A stretch of 64,000 bases of DNA from Dinoroseobacter shibae DFL 12 = DSM 16493 (GTDB lineage Bacteria > Pseudomonadota > Alphaproteobacteria > Rhodobacterales > Rhodobacteraceae): NCBI RefSeq assembly GCF_000018145.1, contig NC_009952.1, positions 501,501-565,500 of the forward strand, read 5' to 3'. Both the position numbers and the translations under genes were made by a program. The notes beneath the pieces are model-generated. The model made no database searches and was not told the origin of the DNA. It was given only the letters and a program-made list of their open reading frames with translations. Below, one piece after another: positions 35,746 to 45,667 of this stretch (positions are counted from its first letter, which is position 1; each line of letters begins with the position of its first letter).

Positions 35746-36717
35746 ATGTCACGCACGATCAAACTGGACCAGATCGACCCGGAAGAGCAGCTCCTGGTGC
35801 GCCTTGCTTGGGCGTGTGAATTCGAAGGCATGACCCAGGCCGCAGCCGCCAAGCGATTCAACGTCACGAGGCTTCGGGTCAACAGAGCACTGAGCGAGGC
35901 ACGTCGCCGTGGCATCTTGCGCGTCAACATCGACTCCGTCTTCGCCGCAGCAGCCGAACTGGAATGGAATCTGGAACGCAGGTTCAGATTGAAACAGGCG
36001 GTTGTCGTGCCGTCCCCCCAGGATGCGCGTTCGGTGACCCAGTTGGTCAGCGCAGGGCTTGGCGGACTACTGGGGGAGTTGCTGCGCGACAAAGAGATCA
36101 CGCATTTCGGCATGTCGTGGGGCAACACGCTCAATATGGCGACCCGGCACATGCAACCCTTGGATCGTCCTGATCTGGAGATCGTGTCGATCATGGGGGG
36201 CGTGTCGCGCGGCTCCGATGTGAATGGATACGAAATCACGACGCGCCTTGCGGATCTCTGCAATGCGGAACACAGCTTTTTCACTGCACCCCTATACGCG
36301 GGCAGCGCGGAAAGCCGCACCTTGTTCGTCGAACAGGACGTGATCCGCGACATGCTCGAGAAGATCCGCTCTTGCCAGGCCATTGCCCTCGCAACCGGCG
36401 ATCTGGAAAGCTCCCTGCTGGTGCAGGATGCCTTGCCGAGCGGGATTACAGCCGATGAGTTGCGCGCCTTGGGCGGGGTGGGGGACATCACCGGGCATAT
36501 TCTGGATGCTAAGGGCGAATTGATCGACCACCCGTTGAACCAGCGCGTCATCGGGATGTCATTGGATGATATGGCGAAGATCGACAACGTCATTCTCGCG
36601 GCGGGTGGCTTGCACAAGGTTGCCGTCATCAACGCAGCTTTGACCCGTGGCTTTGTCGACACGCTGGTCACCGACGAATACACAGCCGTCGCATTGCTGG
36701 AAGATCGCGCAAAATGA
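35746..36717 (+). CDS. SorC/DeoR-type transcriptional regulator, polyol cluster
   Basis: 323-aa regulator, the third of this family in 32 kb. A helix-turn-helix near residues 28-50 ([19 protein letters not shown]) precedes a SorC effector domain ([33 protein letters not shown]). AGAAGCGAAGCGC upstream provides a weak SD. Sits between transporter and catabolic genes, so it likely controls the whole cluster through the divergent promoter at 32411-32570. Ligand probably D-ribulose 5-phosphate or a related ketose phosphate. Confidence 0.9.
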   Translation: MSRTIKLDQIDPEEQLLVRLAWACEFEGMTQAAAAKRFNVTRLRVNRALSEARRRGILRVNIDSVFAAAAELEWNLERRFRLKQAVVVPSPQDARSVTQLVSAGLGGLLGELLRDKEITHFGMSWGNTLNMATRHMQPLDRPDLEIVSIMGGVSRGSDVNGYEITTRLADLCNAEHSFFTAPLYAGSAESRTLFVEQDVIRDMLEKIRSCQAIALATGDLESSLLVQDALPSGITADELRALGGVGDITGHILDAKGELIDHPLNQRVIGMSLDDMAKIDNVILAAGGLHKVAVINAALTRGFVDTLVTDEYTAVALLEDRAK

Positions 36718-36736
36718 CCCACACGGAGGAGCGCAC

Positions 36737-37780
36737 ATGGCCAGAGCACTCGTATTAGAAGCAGCGCGCAAGCTGGCGCTGCGCGACATCGATCTTCCCG
36801 ACGAGCTTGGTCCAGAGGATGTCCGCATCGCGATTGATACTGTCGGGGTCTGCGGCAGCGACGTGCACTATTACACGCATGGCAAGATCGGCCCCTTCGT
36901 TGTGAAGCAACCAATGGTTCTTGGTCATGAGGCGGCGGGCATTGTCACGGAAATTGGCGCGGCGGTCACGCATCTGGCGTTGGGCGACCGGGTGTGTATG
37001 GAACCCGGCATCCCCAATGGCAGTTCCAAGGCCTCCAAGCTTGGCGTCTACAACGTGGACCCCGCGGTACAGTTCTGGGCAACGCCGCCTGTGCACGGTT
37101 GCCTGACGCCCTCGGTGGTGCATCCCGCGGCCTTCACATTCAAACTGCCGGATCACGTGAGCTTTGCCGAAGGAGCGATGGTCGAGCCTTTCGCCATTGG
37201 GATGCAGGCCGCTGCAAAGGCCCGGATCAAGCCCGGGGATGTGGCCTTGGTCACCGGTGCAGGGCCCATCGGCGTGATGGTCGCACTTGCCGCTCTGGCC
37301 GGTGGTTGTGCGAAGGTGTTCGTATCCGATCTTGTGGAAGACAAGCTGGCGATTGCTGCGGGCTATGACAATATCCACCCGATCCTGATCCCTCGCGACA
37401 ACCCGGCGGAGGTTCTGCAAGAGGCGACAGAGGGTTGGGGGGCCGATGTCGTCTTTGAATGCGCGGGTGCGGCCGCGTCTATCCAGGCAGCGTTGGAAGC
37501 CGCAGCGCCCGCCGGCTGCGTTGTCTGGGTCGGGATGCCGGTCGATCCGGTGCCGGTGGACATCGTTCTGGCCCAGTCTAGGGAACTGCGAATGGAAACG
37601 GTGTTCCGCTATGCGAACATGTATGACCGCGCCATCGCCCTGTTGGCATCGGGCAAGGTCGATCTGAAGCCCTTGATCTCTGCAACCTTTCCCTTCGAAG
37701 ACAGTATCGCGGCTTTTGACCGAGCGGTGGAAGCACGACCAACCGATGTCAAGATCCAGATCAAGATGGGGGCGTCATGA
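36737..37780 (+). CDS. Zinc-dependent polyol dehydrogenase (sorbitol/xylitol dehydrogenase type)
   Basis: 347-aa medium-chain dehydrogenase that would oxidise a polyol to a ketose with NAD. Catalytic zinc residues are Cys39 (VGVCGSD), His64 and Glu65 (GHEAAG) and Glu150 (MVEP). The Rossmann motif is [14 protein letters not shown]. The structural-zinc cysteine lobe is lost: the segment after MEPGIP reads [18 protein letters not shown] precedes ATG 36737. Xylitol, D-arabitol and sorbitol are the usual substrates of the family. It overlaps the next gene by 4 bp. Confidence 0.9.
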   Translation: MARALVLEAARKLALRDIDLPDELGPEDVRIAIDTVGVCGSDVHYYTHGKIGPFVVKQPMVLGHEAAGIVTEIGAAVTHLALGDRVCMEPGIPNGSSKASKLGVYNVDPAVQFWATPPVHGCLTPSVVHPAAFTFKLPDHVSFAEGAMVEPFAIGMQAAAKARIKPGDVALVTGAGPIGVMVALAALAGGCAKVFVSDLVEDKLAIAAGYDNIHPILIPRDNPAEVLQEATEGWGADVVFECAGAAASIQAALEAAAPAGCVVWVGMPVDPVPVDIVLAQSRELRMETVFRYANMYDRAIALLASGKVDLKPLISATFPFEDSIAAFDRAVEARPTDVKIQIKMGAS

Positions 37781-38343
37781 CCTTGGCTCTCGACGGGCTT
37801 GCAGATCGATTGCTGGACGAGCTTCGTCCCGGTCTTTCGGCCGAGGTGCTGGCGCAGGTCGCGACATTGTCGCAGGCGTTGGCAGGTGCGAAGCGCATCT
37901 TGTGTTACGGCGTCGGTCGTGAAGGCCTGATGATGAAGGCGCTTGCCATGCGGCTTTATCACCTGGGCTGCGACGCACATGTCGTTGGCGACATGACGGC
38001 GCCTCCGGTGGGACAGGGCGATCTGTTGTTCGTCAGCGCCGGTCCCGGCCAGTTTGCGACCGTCGCAGCGCTGGTCGAGGTCGCCAGATTGAGCGGAGCC
38101 GCTACCATTTGCATCACCGCGGAACCAGGCGGTGCGGTACCGCGAAGTGTCGATGCTTGTGTGACCTTGCCGGCTCAGACGATGGCTGCAGATCAGGGAG
38201 ACAAGACCACCTCGATCCTGCCCATGGGCTCGCTCTACGAGGTATACATGTTTCTGTTCTTCGAAATCCTCGTGCTCGATTTGCGTGCCCTTATGGAGGT
38301 CGCGCCTGAGGCCATGCGCGCCAATCACACAAACCTGGAATAG
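37777..38343 (+). CDS. SIS-domain sugar isomerase (6-phospho-3-hexuloisomerase/HxlB-like)
   Basis: 188-aa single SIS-domain protein. [24 protein letters not shown] at about 41-64 and FVSAGPG are the sugar-phosphate-binding segments, and [15 protein letters not shown] matches the HxlB C-terminal helix. HxlB isomerises 3-hexulose 6-phosphate to fructose 6-phosphate, but no hxlA (hexulose-phosphate synthase) gene is nearby. In a polyol cluster it may instead isomerise a ketose phosphate. Start overlaps the dehydrogenase stop (ATGA). Confidence 0.82.
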   Translation: MTLALDGLADRLLDELRPGLSAEVLAQVATLSQALAGAKRILCYGVGREGLMMKALAMRLYHLGCDAHVVGDMTAPPVGQGDLLFVSAGPGQFATVAALVEVARLSGAATICITAEPGGAVPRSVDACVTLPAQTMAADQGDKTTSILPMGSLYEVYMFLFFEILVLDLRALMEVAPEAMRANHTNLE

Positions 38344-38346
38344 ACA

Positions 38347-39114
38347 ATGCCTTGGCAAGACCGCTTCAGCCTGCAAGACAAGACCGCCCTTGTCACCGGG
38401 GCCTCATCCGGGATCGGCAGAGCCATTGCCGAGGTGTTCGCCGATGCCGGCGCTGATATTGTCGGCCAAGGACGTGACTTGGACCGCTTGACGGATCTCG
38501 GCGCGCAGATCAAGACCACGGGGCGCCAGTTCGCGGCGATCACCGGCGATCTGGCCGATCCGGATCAAACGCAGAACGTCGCGGACCGAGCCCTTGCCGC
38601 TTTTGGCAAGATCGACATTCTCGTGAATTCGGCTGGCATTGCCGTGACCGGCCCGGTGACAAACTATGATCTCGACGACTGGCAACGCACGCTGGCCGTC
38701 AACCTGACCGCGCCATTCATTCTATCCAAGGCAGTAATGCCCGGGATGATGCAGCGCAAACAGGGCAAGATCATCAACATATCCTCGCAGACAGGTGTGA
38801 TCGCCTTGAAAGACCATGCGGCTTACGCGACCTCCAAGGGGGGGCTCAATGCCCTGACCAAATCCCTGATGACCGAGGCGGCCCCGCATAATGTGCAGGT
38901 CAACGCCATCTGCCCCACCGTGGTGCTGACCGAAATGGGCAAGGAACTGTGGTCGGCGCCGGAGAGAAAAGACCCTTTCATTGCCCGCACGCCACTCGGG
39001 CGATTTGGGGAGCCGATCGAGATCGCGGATATGGCATTGTACTTGGCGTCGCCCGCTTCGGACCTGGTCAATGGCGCGGTCATGATGATCGAAGGTGGGT
39101 ATTCCAGCATATGA
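38347..39114 (+). CDS. Short-chain dehydrogenase/reductase (classical SDR)
   Basis: 255-aa SDR. Cofactor motif TGASSGIG (about 17-24), NSAG, catalytic Ser in INISSQTG and YATSK. Ends with the family-typical NGAVMMIEGGY. It resembles gluconate 5-dehydrogenase/KduD-type polyol or sugar-acid dehydrogenases. Three bases separate it from the SIS gene. With the zinc dehydrogenase and the ribitol dehydrogenase it gives the cluster three different polyol oxidoreductases. Confidence 0.88.
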   Translation: MPWQDRFSLQDKTALVTGASSGIGRAIAEVFADAGADIVGQGRDLDRLTDLGAQIKTTGRQFAAITGDLADPDQTQNVADRALAAFGKIDILVNSAGIAVTGPVTNYDLDDWQRTLAVNLTAPFILSKAVMPGMMQRKQGKIINISSQTGVIALKDHAAYATSKGGLNALTKSLMTEAAPHNVQVNAICPTVVLTEMGKELWSAPERKDPFIARTPLGRFGEPIEIADMALYLASPASDLVNGAVMMIEGGYSSI

Positions 39115-39632
39115 CTAGCCCTTGCGTCCACAAGGGCAGTTGCGCTCTGCGCCGGGCTGCGGAACGCGTCATCTCGAAGGTAAACCAGAACGGGGGGCAT
39201 TGCCGTGAATGCGTTTGGCTGGAAATCGCTTTCATAACGGCGGGTCTCAAGCGGAAATCCCGCTGGTGCGCAATTCTGCCCATCTTTTGCTTTTCTGGTC
39301 AGTTCCAGCAGGCCTGGACACAAGGAAATCCCGATGCCGCCTGAATTCCGGATAAGCGCCGTGGCGCAAGTCGCTGGTTCTGATGTCCTGGCTCTGACAG
39401 GTGGTCTTAGCCAGCGCAGCGTTCGGTCGGTCAGACTGGGCAACTCGGTATGTACTCTCGCCGCCTTTGAACCATGCGCAGTAGATACAAGGCCGAGCGC
39501 GGAAGAGACTGCCGATGACTCGCTGGAGCATACCGATAGTATCCAGGGCAGTCCGGCGGCAGTCATTTGGCGGGGTATGCACCTCTTCTATGGGTAAGCC
39601 CGGAAACCAGGTTTGAACGGAAAGGCGCAGAT
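39115..39632. other. 518-bp gap inside the polyol cluster, no supported gene
   Basis: Separates the first SDR from ribitol dehydrogenase. Open frames on both strands are short, Arg/Ser-rich and lack motifs. GAACGGAAAGGCGCAG just before 39633 provides the SD for the next gene. The length suggests a second promoter for rbtD-ribulokinase or decayed DNA. Confidence 0.45.
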
Positions 39633-40358
39633 ATGACGGATTTGTCTGGAAAGGTCGTGGCAATCACGGGGGGCGCCTCGGGGATCGGTTTGGCTTGCGC
39701 GCGTGCGTGCATCGACGCGGGGGCCAAGGTTGCCATCATAGATCGAAACGCAACGGCTTTGGAAGAGGTCCGCGCCGAGCTCGGCGCGCAGGCCGTTCCG
39801 ATCGTGACGGACCTGATGGACAAGGCGAGCGTGGCGCAGATGTTGTCCCGAATTCTGGACAAAGCCGGACGGTTGGACGCTTTCCATGCCAACGCGGGCG
39901 CCTATGTCGGTGGCGATGTCCTCGCAGGGGATCCCGACGAATGGGATCATGTGCTGAACCTCAACATCAATGCCGCGTTCCGATCTGTGCATGCGGTCTT
40001 GCCGCACCTGGCGAAGCAGGGCTCGGGCGACGTCATCCTGACGAGTTCGGTCGCAGGCGTCATCCCCGTAGTGTGGGAGCCGATTTACACCGCCTCCAAA
40101 CATGCCGTGCAAGCCTTCACCCACAGCGTCCGGCGGCAGATGTCCAAACACGGTGTGCGCGTCGGCGCGATACTGCCCGGACCGGTCGTGACGGCCTTGT
40201 TGGATGACTGGCCCAAGCCCAAGATGGAACAGGCCTTGGCCGAAGGCAGCCTCATGCAACCCAAGGACGTTGCCGACTGCGTCGTTTTCATGCTTACGCG
40301 GCCTTCCAACGTGACGATCCGCGACCTCGTCCTTTTGCCAAACGCGGTGGACTTGTGA
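39633..40358 (+). CDS. rbtD: Ribitol 2-dehydrogenase
   Basis: 241-aa SDR that oxidises ribitol to D-ribulose with NAD. It aligns by eye almost end to end with Klebsiella ribitol dehydrogenase: [85 protein letters not shown] and LLPNAVDL all match closely. Ser of TSSVAG and the YTASK pair form the catalytic centre. ATG 39633 is preferred over an upstream in-frame start lacking similarity. The 4-bp overlap (GTGA) with ribulokinase supports the pathway. Confidence 0.93.
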   Translation: MTDLSGKVVAITGGASGIGLACARACIDAGAKVAIIDRNATALEEVRAELGAQAVPIVTDLMDKASVAQMLSRILDKAGRLDAFHANAGAYVGGDVLAGDPDEWDHVLNLNINAAFRSVHAVLPHLAKQGSGDVILTSSVAGVIPVVWEPIYTASKHAVQAFTHSVRRQMSKHGVRVGAILPGPVVTALLDDWPKPKMEQALAEGSLMQPKDVADCVVFMLTRPSNVTIRDLVLLPNAVDL

Positions 40359-41989
40359 CCTGTTTTATCGGTGTCGATGTCGGCACGGGCAGCGCCCGCG
40401 CAGGGGTTTTTGATCTCGAAGGGACCCTTCTTGCCAGCAGGAAGCACGACATCCAGATGTGGCGCGCACTTGGCAACATCGCAGAGCAGTCCTCCGATGA
40501 TATCTGGCAGGCGGTCTGCAGCTGCGTGCGTGGGGCAATCTCCGACGCGGGGATCTCTCCGCAAGAGGTCCGCGGCATCGGCTTCGACGCGGCCTGTTCC
40601 CTGGTTGCCTTGGACGGCGACATGCGCCCGCTCAGTGTCAGCGCCTCGGGCGATGTCGCGCGCAATGTCATCGTCTGGATGGACCAGCGTGCCACCGATC
40701 AAGCCGCTCGGATAAACGCCAAGGAGTATCCCGTTTTGGAATTTGTCGGTGGTGCGATCTCGCCGGAGATGCAGACCCCGAAACTGCTTTGGCTGCGGGA
40801 GAACATGCCTGAGAGCTTCGCGGCTGCCGGGCAGTTTTTTGATCTTGTCGACTACCTTACCTGGGCCGCAACCGGGTCACTGGCACGCTCTTGCTGTACG
40901 GTGACATGCAAATGGACCTACCTCGCGCATGAGGATCGATGGGATAACAGCTATTTCGAAGAAATCGGTTTGCGGGAACTGGCGTCGGAGAACTTCTCCC
41001 GCATCGGGACTGAGATAGTGCCTCCTGGATCTGCGTTGGCCCAAGGCCTGAGCCATGGCGCCGCCGCTCAGATGGGCCTTTTGGCCGGGATACCTGTTGC
41101 AGCGGGATTGATCGATGCGCACGCGGGCGGGATCGGCACGGTCGGTGCCGATCCCGAGCGCGGTCCCGAGGCCACGATGGCCTACGTCTTTGGCACCTCG
41201 GCCTGCACCATGTCGACATCGCCCGAAGCGCACAGGGTGCCCGGTGTCTGGGGGCCCTATTACTCTGCCATGGTGCCAGGCATGTGGTTGTCCGAAGGGG
41301 GCCAATCCGCAGCGGGCGAAGCCATTGCGCATCTCGTGACCGTCCATCCCGCCAGCGCCGAGGCCGAGGCAGCCGCCCGGGCCGAGGGGCTGTCATTGCA
41401 AACCTATCTCCTGCGCCAAGTTGACCGCCGCGTCTCGGAAAAAAGCGAAGTTGCTTTGCTCGCCGGTGCGCGCGTGGTGGTGCCGGATTTCCTCGGCAAC
41501 CGCGCCCCGTTTGCAGACCCGGGGGCCACGGGCGCGATCTTGGGCCTGACGCTGTCTGCGGATTTCGAGGACCTCCTTGCTACGTATGTCGCCGCGGTCC
41601 TCGGCGTCGGATACGGGCTGAGGCAGATCATGCAGGCGCAAGGCCAGCATGGAGTGCGACCTTCGACCATCGTGGTCAGCGGCGGTGCCGGGGAAAGCGA
41701 TACGATCAAGCAGCTTCTGGCGGACTCGAGCGGTTTTCCGGTGCTGTCGACACGTTCGGCCGAACCCGTGTTGCTTGGCGCCGCGATGTTGGGAGCGGTC
41801 GCGGCTGGGGCGTATCCGACAATCCAATCGGCAATGTCCGCGATGTCGTCTGTCAAAGCACGCTTCGACCCGTCGTCTGCCGAGATCTTGGCGCTGCATC
41901 AAAAACGTTTCGAGGCCTTCGAGATGCTGCAAAAGGCAGATCAAACGGTCCGACAAGCCATGGTGGCCTTGCCGAAGGGGTCGGTTTGA
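40355..41989 (+). CDS. FGGY-family D-ribulokinase
   Basis: 544-aa kinase in the ribulokinase (FGGY) family. N-terminal motif [24 protein letters not shown] substrate loop, [21 protein letters not shown] and C-terminal [15 protein letters not shown] are visible. It phosphorylates D-ribulose to D-ribulose 5-phosphate, which enters the pentose phosphate pathway. GTG start 40355 overlaps rbtD. Ribitol kinase/AraB-type activity on L-ribulose cannot be excluded, but the partner dehydrogenase points to D-ribulose. Confidence 0.9.
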   Translation: MTCFIGVDVGTGSARAGVFDLEGTLLASRKHDIQMWRALGNIAEQSSDDIWQAVCSCVRGAISDAGISPQEVRGIGFDAACSLVALDGDMRPLSVSASGDVARNVIVWMDQRATDQAARINAKEYPVLEFVGGAISPEMQTPKLLWLRENMPESFAAAGQFFDLVDYLTWAATGSLARSCCTVTCKWTYLAHEDRWDNSYFEEIGLRELASENFSRIGTEIVPPGSALAQGLSHGAAAQMGLLAGIPVAAGLIDAHAGGIGTVGADPERGPEATMAYVFGTSACTMSTSPEAHRVPGVWGPYYSAMVPGMWLSEGGQSAAGEAIAHLVTVHPASAEAEAAARAEGLSLQTYLLRQVDRRVSEKSEVALLAGARVVVPDFLGNRAPFADPGATGAILGLTLSADFEDLLATYVAAVLGVGYGLRQIMQAQGQHGVRPSTIVVSGGAGESDTIKQLLADSSGFPVLSTRSAEPVLLGAAMLGAVAAGAYPTIQSAMSAMSSVKARFDPSSAEILALHQKRFEAFEMLQKADQTVRQAMVALPKGSV

Positions 41990-42501
41990 ACAGTCTGACG
42001 CTCCTGCCGCCAGTGCCAGTACCGGTCTCGGTTGCCAAGCGCAAAACCTTGACGGCTGTCGTCTTCAGGCGCGAGTGAGGTTCCCTGCAAGCCTTTTCGG
42101 CAGAGCCTACCAGCGATCATGATGCGCTTTCGGGCAAGGGTCGCTATGAAGTGCTCTCTCGGGCTTTCGGGTGGATGATTTTCGAAGCGGATGGTGCAAA
42201 CGGGCTGACTCTGGACTCGGCGCCTGTCAGAGCTTGGGCTGCCAAAATTACCGCGGTTTGTGTGGATCCTGGGCCATTGGCCAAGGACCGCGCAAACGTG
42301 CCGGTGCAAAGCAACCGAGATTGACGACAGCGATGCCAGTCCCTACGTTCGATGCATGCTGGAACACGTAGATCATTTCCGATTTCTACTGCTGAACCGC
42401 CCGCTTCCCCGGGGGGACTAGGCGCCTGCGCCTAACACACTTCCCGGGGTCTCCTCACTTGCAAAAATCGTGACAGCGGGCGTTCGCCCCGAGGAGAAAT
42501 C
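41990..42501. other. 512-bp intergenic region with 5'-leader hairpins of the Rnk pair
   Basis: Apart from the nested repeat at 42407-42449, I see no RNA gene or coding frame that deserves a call. The last 100 bp are probably the promoter and leader of the next gene; the earlier part may be its long regulatory region or decayed DNA. Confidence 0.45.
42407..42449. repeat. Nested inverted repeats upstream of the Rnk-like pair
   Basis: An inner perfect stem TAGGCGC-CT-GCGCCTA (42419-42434) is enclosed by CCCCGGG (42407-42413) and CCCGGGG (42443-42449). The structure lies 53 bp before the next start codon and could be a leader hairpin or a terminator of upstream transcription. No T-run follows. 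Confidence 0.45.
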
Positions 42502-42945
42502 ATGTTCGATCTCGATCACCCGGAAGTAGAGCTTGAGCCTTCATCCGGCGCCTTGCAGGATAGACGGACCCGCTTGCCTGCGGCGGATTACCGGCAGTTG
42601 CAAGAGCATCTGGAAAGTTGTGTGTGCGCGATACCGCCAGCCTCGGAACTGTTGGTCTACGTGCTTGCCAACAAGGTGATGAACACACGGCCCTCGGAAA
42701 ACCTGCACCAGGGCGATCTCGTGGTTGGGGGATCTCGCGTTACCTACGCGATCGATGGTGGTGACCCCCTAAGGGGGCAACTGGTCCACCGCGTGCGCAA
42801 GGGGCCAACGAGTGCTCTCATTCCGGTAGCGTCGCTCTTGGGCGCTACATTGATCGGTATGCAGGTGGGGCAGCGTGCCCCTCTGCTCTTCGGGAATGGT
42901 CGCATTGGCAGACTTGCCGTGATCGCAGTTGACCACGCGACCTGA
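42502..42945 (+). CDS. GreA/GreB C-terminal-like (Rnk family) protein, divergent
   Basis: 147-aa protein with weak similarity to the Rnk/GreA C-terminal FKBP-like domain. LHQGDLVVGGSRVTYAIDGG matches the usual 'MGSxVxY' strand, and VASLLGATLIGMQVGQRA parallels the 'TPVGAALLGLxxG' element of Rnk. A short N-terminal helical part precedes. GAGGAG precedes ATG 42502. It is followed 50 bp later by a canonical Rnk, so the two are probably paralogues in one transcript. Rnk proteins bind RNA polymerase without cleaving RNA. Confidence 0.72.
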   Translation: MFDLDHPEVELEPSSGALQDRRTRLPAADYRQLQEHLESCVCAIPPASELLVYVLANKVMNTRPSENLHQGDLVVGGSRVTYAIDGGDPLRGQLVHRVRKGPTSALIPVASLLGATLIGMQVGQRAPLLFGNGRIGRLAVIAVDHAT

Positions 42946-42995
42946 CCTCAACCCCGACTCCACATTCCACAGTTAAACAAGAAGGACATTTTCAG

Positions 42996-43427
42996 ATGTC
43001 TACATCACTTCAAGCTACGAAAAAGCAGACCAAACGTTCTCCGAAAATTGTCATCAATGCGGATGATCTCGAGCATCTCGAGGGGCTGGCGGACGGCATG
43101 ATGCGGCGTCAGCCCGCACTTGCGGACCGTTTGTTCGACGAAATCGCGCGCGCGCGTATCGTGGCACCCTCCAAGATGCCGAAAAATGTCGTGAGTATGG
43201 GGAGTAGGGTGACCTATCGCGATGAGGCGACCGGACAGGAAAAGTCCGTGACCCTCGTTTATCCCGAAGAGGCCGATATTGCCCGGCTCCGGGTGTCCGT
43301 GACGACGCCGATCGGTGTCGCCCTGCTGGGCTTGGCGGAAGGCGCCAGTTTCCACTGGGAGACAAGGGGAAACCAGCGACGGATGCTGACCATCATTCAG
43401 GTGGAACAACCCGCAGCGACCCGGTGA
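42996..43427 (+). CDS. rnk: Nucleoside diphosphate kinase regulator (Rnk/GreA-C family)
   Basis: 143-aa protein. N-terminal helical hairpin (IVINADDLEHLEGLADGMMRR) followed by the FKBP-like domain with VVSMGSRVTYRDEATGQEKS, LVYPEEADI and VTTPIGVALLGLAEGASFHW, the order seen in Rnk. The protein contacts RNA polymerase secondary-channel regions and influences Ndk level in E. coli. RBS AAGAAGGA precedes the start. Better preserved than its upstream paralogue. Confidence 0.85.
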   Translation: MSTSLQATKKQTKRSPKIVINADDLEHLEGLADGMMRRQPALADRLFDEIARARIVAPSKMPKNVVSMGSRVTYRDEATGQEKSVTLVYPEEADIARLRVSVTTPIGVALLGLAEGASFHWETRGNQRRMLTIIQVEQPAATR

Positions 43428-43553
43428 CGCCGCGCATCGCGATTTCCCCGGTTTGACCGGCGCCCTTCCTGTAAGGTGGCGCTCATCAGCAAGAGAATTA
43501 ACGGCAGGTTGGGTCTCGATCGTGACAAACCTGATCAAGGAAAGTGGCTTGTC

Positions 43554-44813
43554 ATGAAAGTCGTTATCATGGGCGCGGGCGTCATCGGCGTCACCACCGC
43601 ATATTACCTGGCCAAGCAAGGCGTAAAGGTCGTGGTCATTGACCGTCAGACCGGTCCGGGCCTGGAGACGAGTTACGCCAACGCGGGGCAGTTGAGCTAC
43701 GGGATGAGCTCGCCTTGGGCGGCGCCGGGTATTCCGCTCAAGGCGGTCAAATGGATGTTCATGAAACGTCGTCCGTTGTTCATCATGCCGCTCCTGAGCC
43801 CGACCATGTGGAAATGGTGTCTGCAGATGCTGCGCAACTGCAACGCCGAAAGCTACGCGATCAACAAGGGGCGCATGGTGCGTGTGTCCAGTTATTCGCG
43901 CGATGTCATGCCGGATCTGATCGCCGACACCGGTATCGAATACGACGGACGCCAGATGGGCACGCTGCAACTTTTCCGCACCGCCAAACAGATGAAAGCA
44001 TCCAAGGCCGATCAAGCGGTCTTGGCCGAGTACGGCTCGCCATACGAGGTGCTCGGGCGCGATGCCTGTATAGAAGTAGAACCGGCCTTGGCGGAAGTCC
44101 GCGGAAAATTCGTCGGCGGATTACGCCTGACTTCGGACCGCACCGGCGATTGCCGCATGTTCACGATTGCCTTGACCGACAAGTGCATCGAAATGGGCGT
44201 TGAGTTCCAGTACGGCCAAACCATCAAGGCCATCGCCGTCGAGAATGGCAAGATCTCGGGTGTGGACACGGAAATTGCCGGGCGTATTTCCGGGGACGCC
44301 TATGTGTGTGCCATGGGCAGTTACGCCGTGAACGTTCTGAACCCCATCGGGATCAGGCTGCCGGTCTATCCGGTCAAGGGCTATTCCGTCACGCTCCCCG
44401 TCACGAACGACGCGTTCGCCCCGCAATCGACGATCATGGACGAGACGCACAAGGTCGCGATCACCCGCTTGGGCGATCGTATCCGCGTGGCGGGGCAAGC
44501 CGAGATCGTGGGCTATTCCAATCGCCTGGGCCCGCATGCCACCGACACGGTACGGCATGTGATTGGCGATCTGTTTCCCAAGGGCGGCGATCTCTCTCGT
44601 GCCGAAGGTTGGACGGGTTTGCGCCCGATGACGCCCGATGGCACGCCGGTTCTCGGCCCGACGCGTTACGAAAACCTGTTCCTGAACACCGGGCATGGGA
44701 CGCTGGGCTGGACCATGGCTTGTGGCTCGGGCCGGGCCGTTGCCGATGTGGTCATGGGAAAACCGCCTGAAATCTCGATGGAGGGGCTGACAGCGGCGCG
44801 CTACGCGCGGTGA
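43554..44813 (+). CDS. dadA: D-amino acid dehydrogenase small subunit
   Basis: FAD flavoprotein of 419 aa in the DAO family, oxidising D-amino acids (chiefly D-alanine) to 2-oxo acids and passing electrons to the respiratory chain. FAD motif MGAGVIGVTTAYYLAKQGVKVVVID at the N-terminus, ETSYANAGQLSYGMSSPWAAPG, and the C-terminal GLRPMTPDGTPVLGPT and NTGHGTLGWTMACGSGR are all DadA hallmarks. ATG 43554 chosen since it places the Rossmann strand at the start; an in-frame 26-codon extension upstream has no similarity. Stands alone. Confidence 0.92.
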   Translation: MKVVIMGAGVIGVTTAYYLAKQGVKVVVIDRQTGPGLETSYANAGQLSYGMSSPWAAPGIPLKAVKWMFMKRRPLFIMPLLSPTMWKWCLQMLRNCNAESYAINKGRMVRVSSYSRDVMPDLIADTGIEYDGRQMGTLQLFRTAKQMKASKADQAVLAEYGSPYEVLGRDACIEVEPALAEVRGKFVGGLRLTSDRTGDCRMFTIALTDKCIEMGVEFQYGQTIKAIAVENGKISGVDTEIAGRISGDAYVCAMGSYAVNVLNPIGIRLPVYPVKGYSVTLPVTNDAFAPQSTIMDETHKVAITRLGDRIRVAGQAEIVGYSNRLGPHATDTVRHVIGDLFPKGGDLSRAEGWTGLRPMTPDGTPVLGPTRYENLFLNTGHGTLGWTMACGSGRAVADVVMGKPPEISMEGLTAARYAR

Positions 44814-44932
44814 TCAGTCAAACACAACGAAGCTCTAGGGAACGCATCGAACCTGTCGCTGGCTTGTGTTGGCCAACTGGGTCCTGATCCGCGCTTGTTC
44901 TTGACCAGGATTGGTATTCAAGCGATGCTCTG

Positions 44933-45126
44933 ATCGATGGTTCCCGAAACCCGCGAGGGTGAAGGGATGAAAAGGGAACACGGTGAGGCGTAGCCATCAG
45001 GCACCAAACCCGTGACTGCCCCCGCAACTGTGAGCGGTGAGCGACCCCGTGGACACCACTGGACCGATGCGGTCCGGGAAGGTTCGGGGAAGCCGTGACC
45101 CGCGAGTCAGGAGACCTGCCATCGAT
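44933..45126 (+). ncRNA. Cobalamin (B12) riboswitch
   Basis: About 194 nt with the usual landmarks in order: P1 closed by ATCGATGG (44933-44940) and CCATCGAT (45119-45126), the AAAAGGGAACACGGTGAGG region, the core ACTGCCCCCGCAACTGT, a GGACCG/CGGTCC hairpin, GGGGAAGCCGTGACC and the B12 box (GAGTCAGGAGACCTGCC). It reads into the DUF1636-ABC transporter operon, ending 133 bp before its first start codon. Adenosylcobalamin binding normally shuts down such import genes. Confidence 0.95.
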
Positions 45127-45259
45127 GGTGCGCTTTCGGCGCCAAATGCAACTCGACCAGGCGGGGTGTCTGGGCAGGAGGTCATGATGTTTCATACGGG
45201 CGCGTTCCGCTCCGGTTTGCATGTCCGATGTCCGCTCTCGCGTATTCGCGGAGGGCGAC

Positions 45260-45667
45260 ATGGACGCAACCGGATATCATTCCCACAGGATCACGATCTG
45301 CACGTCGTGCCGACACAAGGGCCGCGACTGCCGCCCTGGCCTTGAGCTGATCGACCGCTTGCGCGCGGCGCTCAAAGCGGCCGGAGGTCTCCTGTCGAAC
45401 GATTTTGAGATTTCGGGTGTGGCCTGTATGGCCGGCTGCGATAGACCCTGCACTGTCGCTTACCACGCATCCGCCAAGGCGACGTACCTGTTCGGTGACA
45501 TCGAGCCGGGGCAGGACATCGAAGATCTCGTTGCCTTCGCACGGCAGTATCGCGACCTGGACGACGGTTGGTGCTCCTCGACCACGCGGCCGGGCAAGCT
45601 GCAGCGCACGACATTGGCCCGCGTGCCGGCTGCACTGATCGTCGCCGAGGCGGGGCCGGTCCAGTGA
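45260..45667 (+). CDS. DUF1636 cysteine-rich metal-binding protein
   Basis: 135-aa protein with ferredoxin-like spacing: CTSCRHKGRDC near residue 16 and CMAGCDRPC near 60, the DUF1636 pattern. GGAGGG lies close before ATG 45260, which is why that start is preferred to one 13 codons earlier. As first gene behind a B12 riboswitch and upstream of an ABC importer, a role in cobalamin or cobalt handling is likely. Related proteins usually lie near cobalamin genes; reaction unknown. It overlaps the next gene (GTGA). Confidence 0.82.
   Translation: MDATGYHSHRITICTSCRHKGRDCRPGLELIDRLRAALKAAGGLLSNDFEISGVACMAGCDRPCTVAYHASAKATYLFGDIEPGQDIEDLVAFARQYRDLDDGWCSSTTRPGKLQRTTLARVPAALIVAEAGPVQ

Noticed and set aside
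39247-39663. Possible transposase remnant in the gap of the polyol cluster
   Set aside because: No DDE motif, terminal inverted repeats or target duplications could be found.
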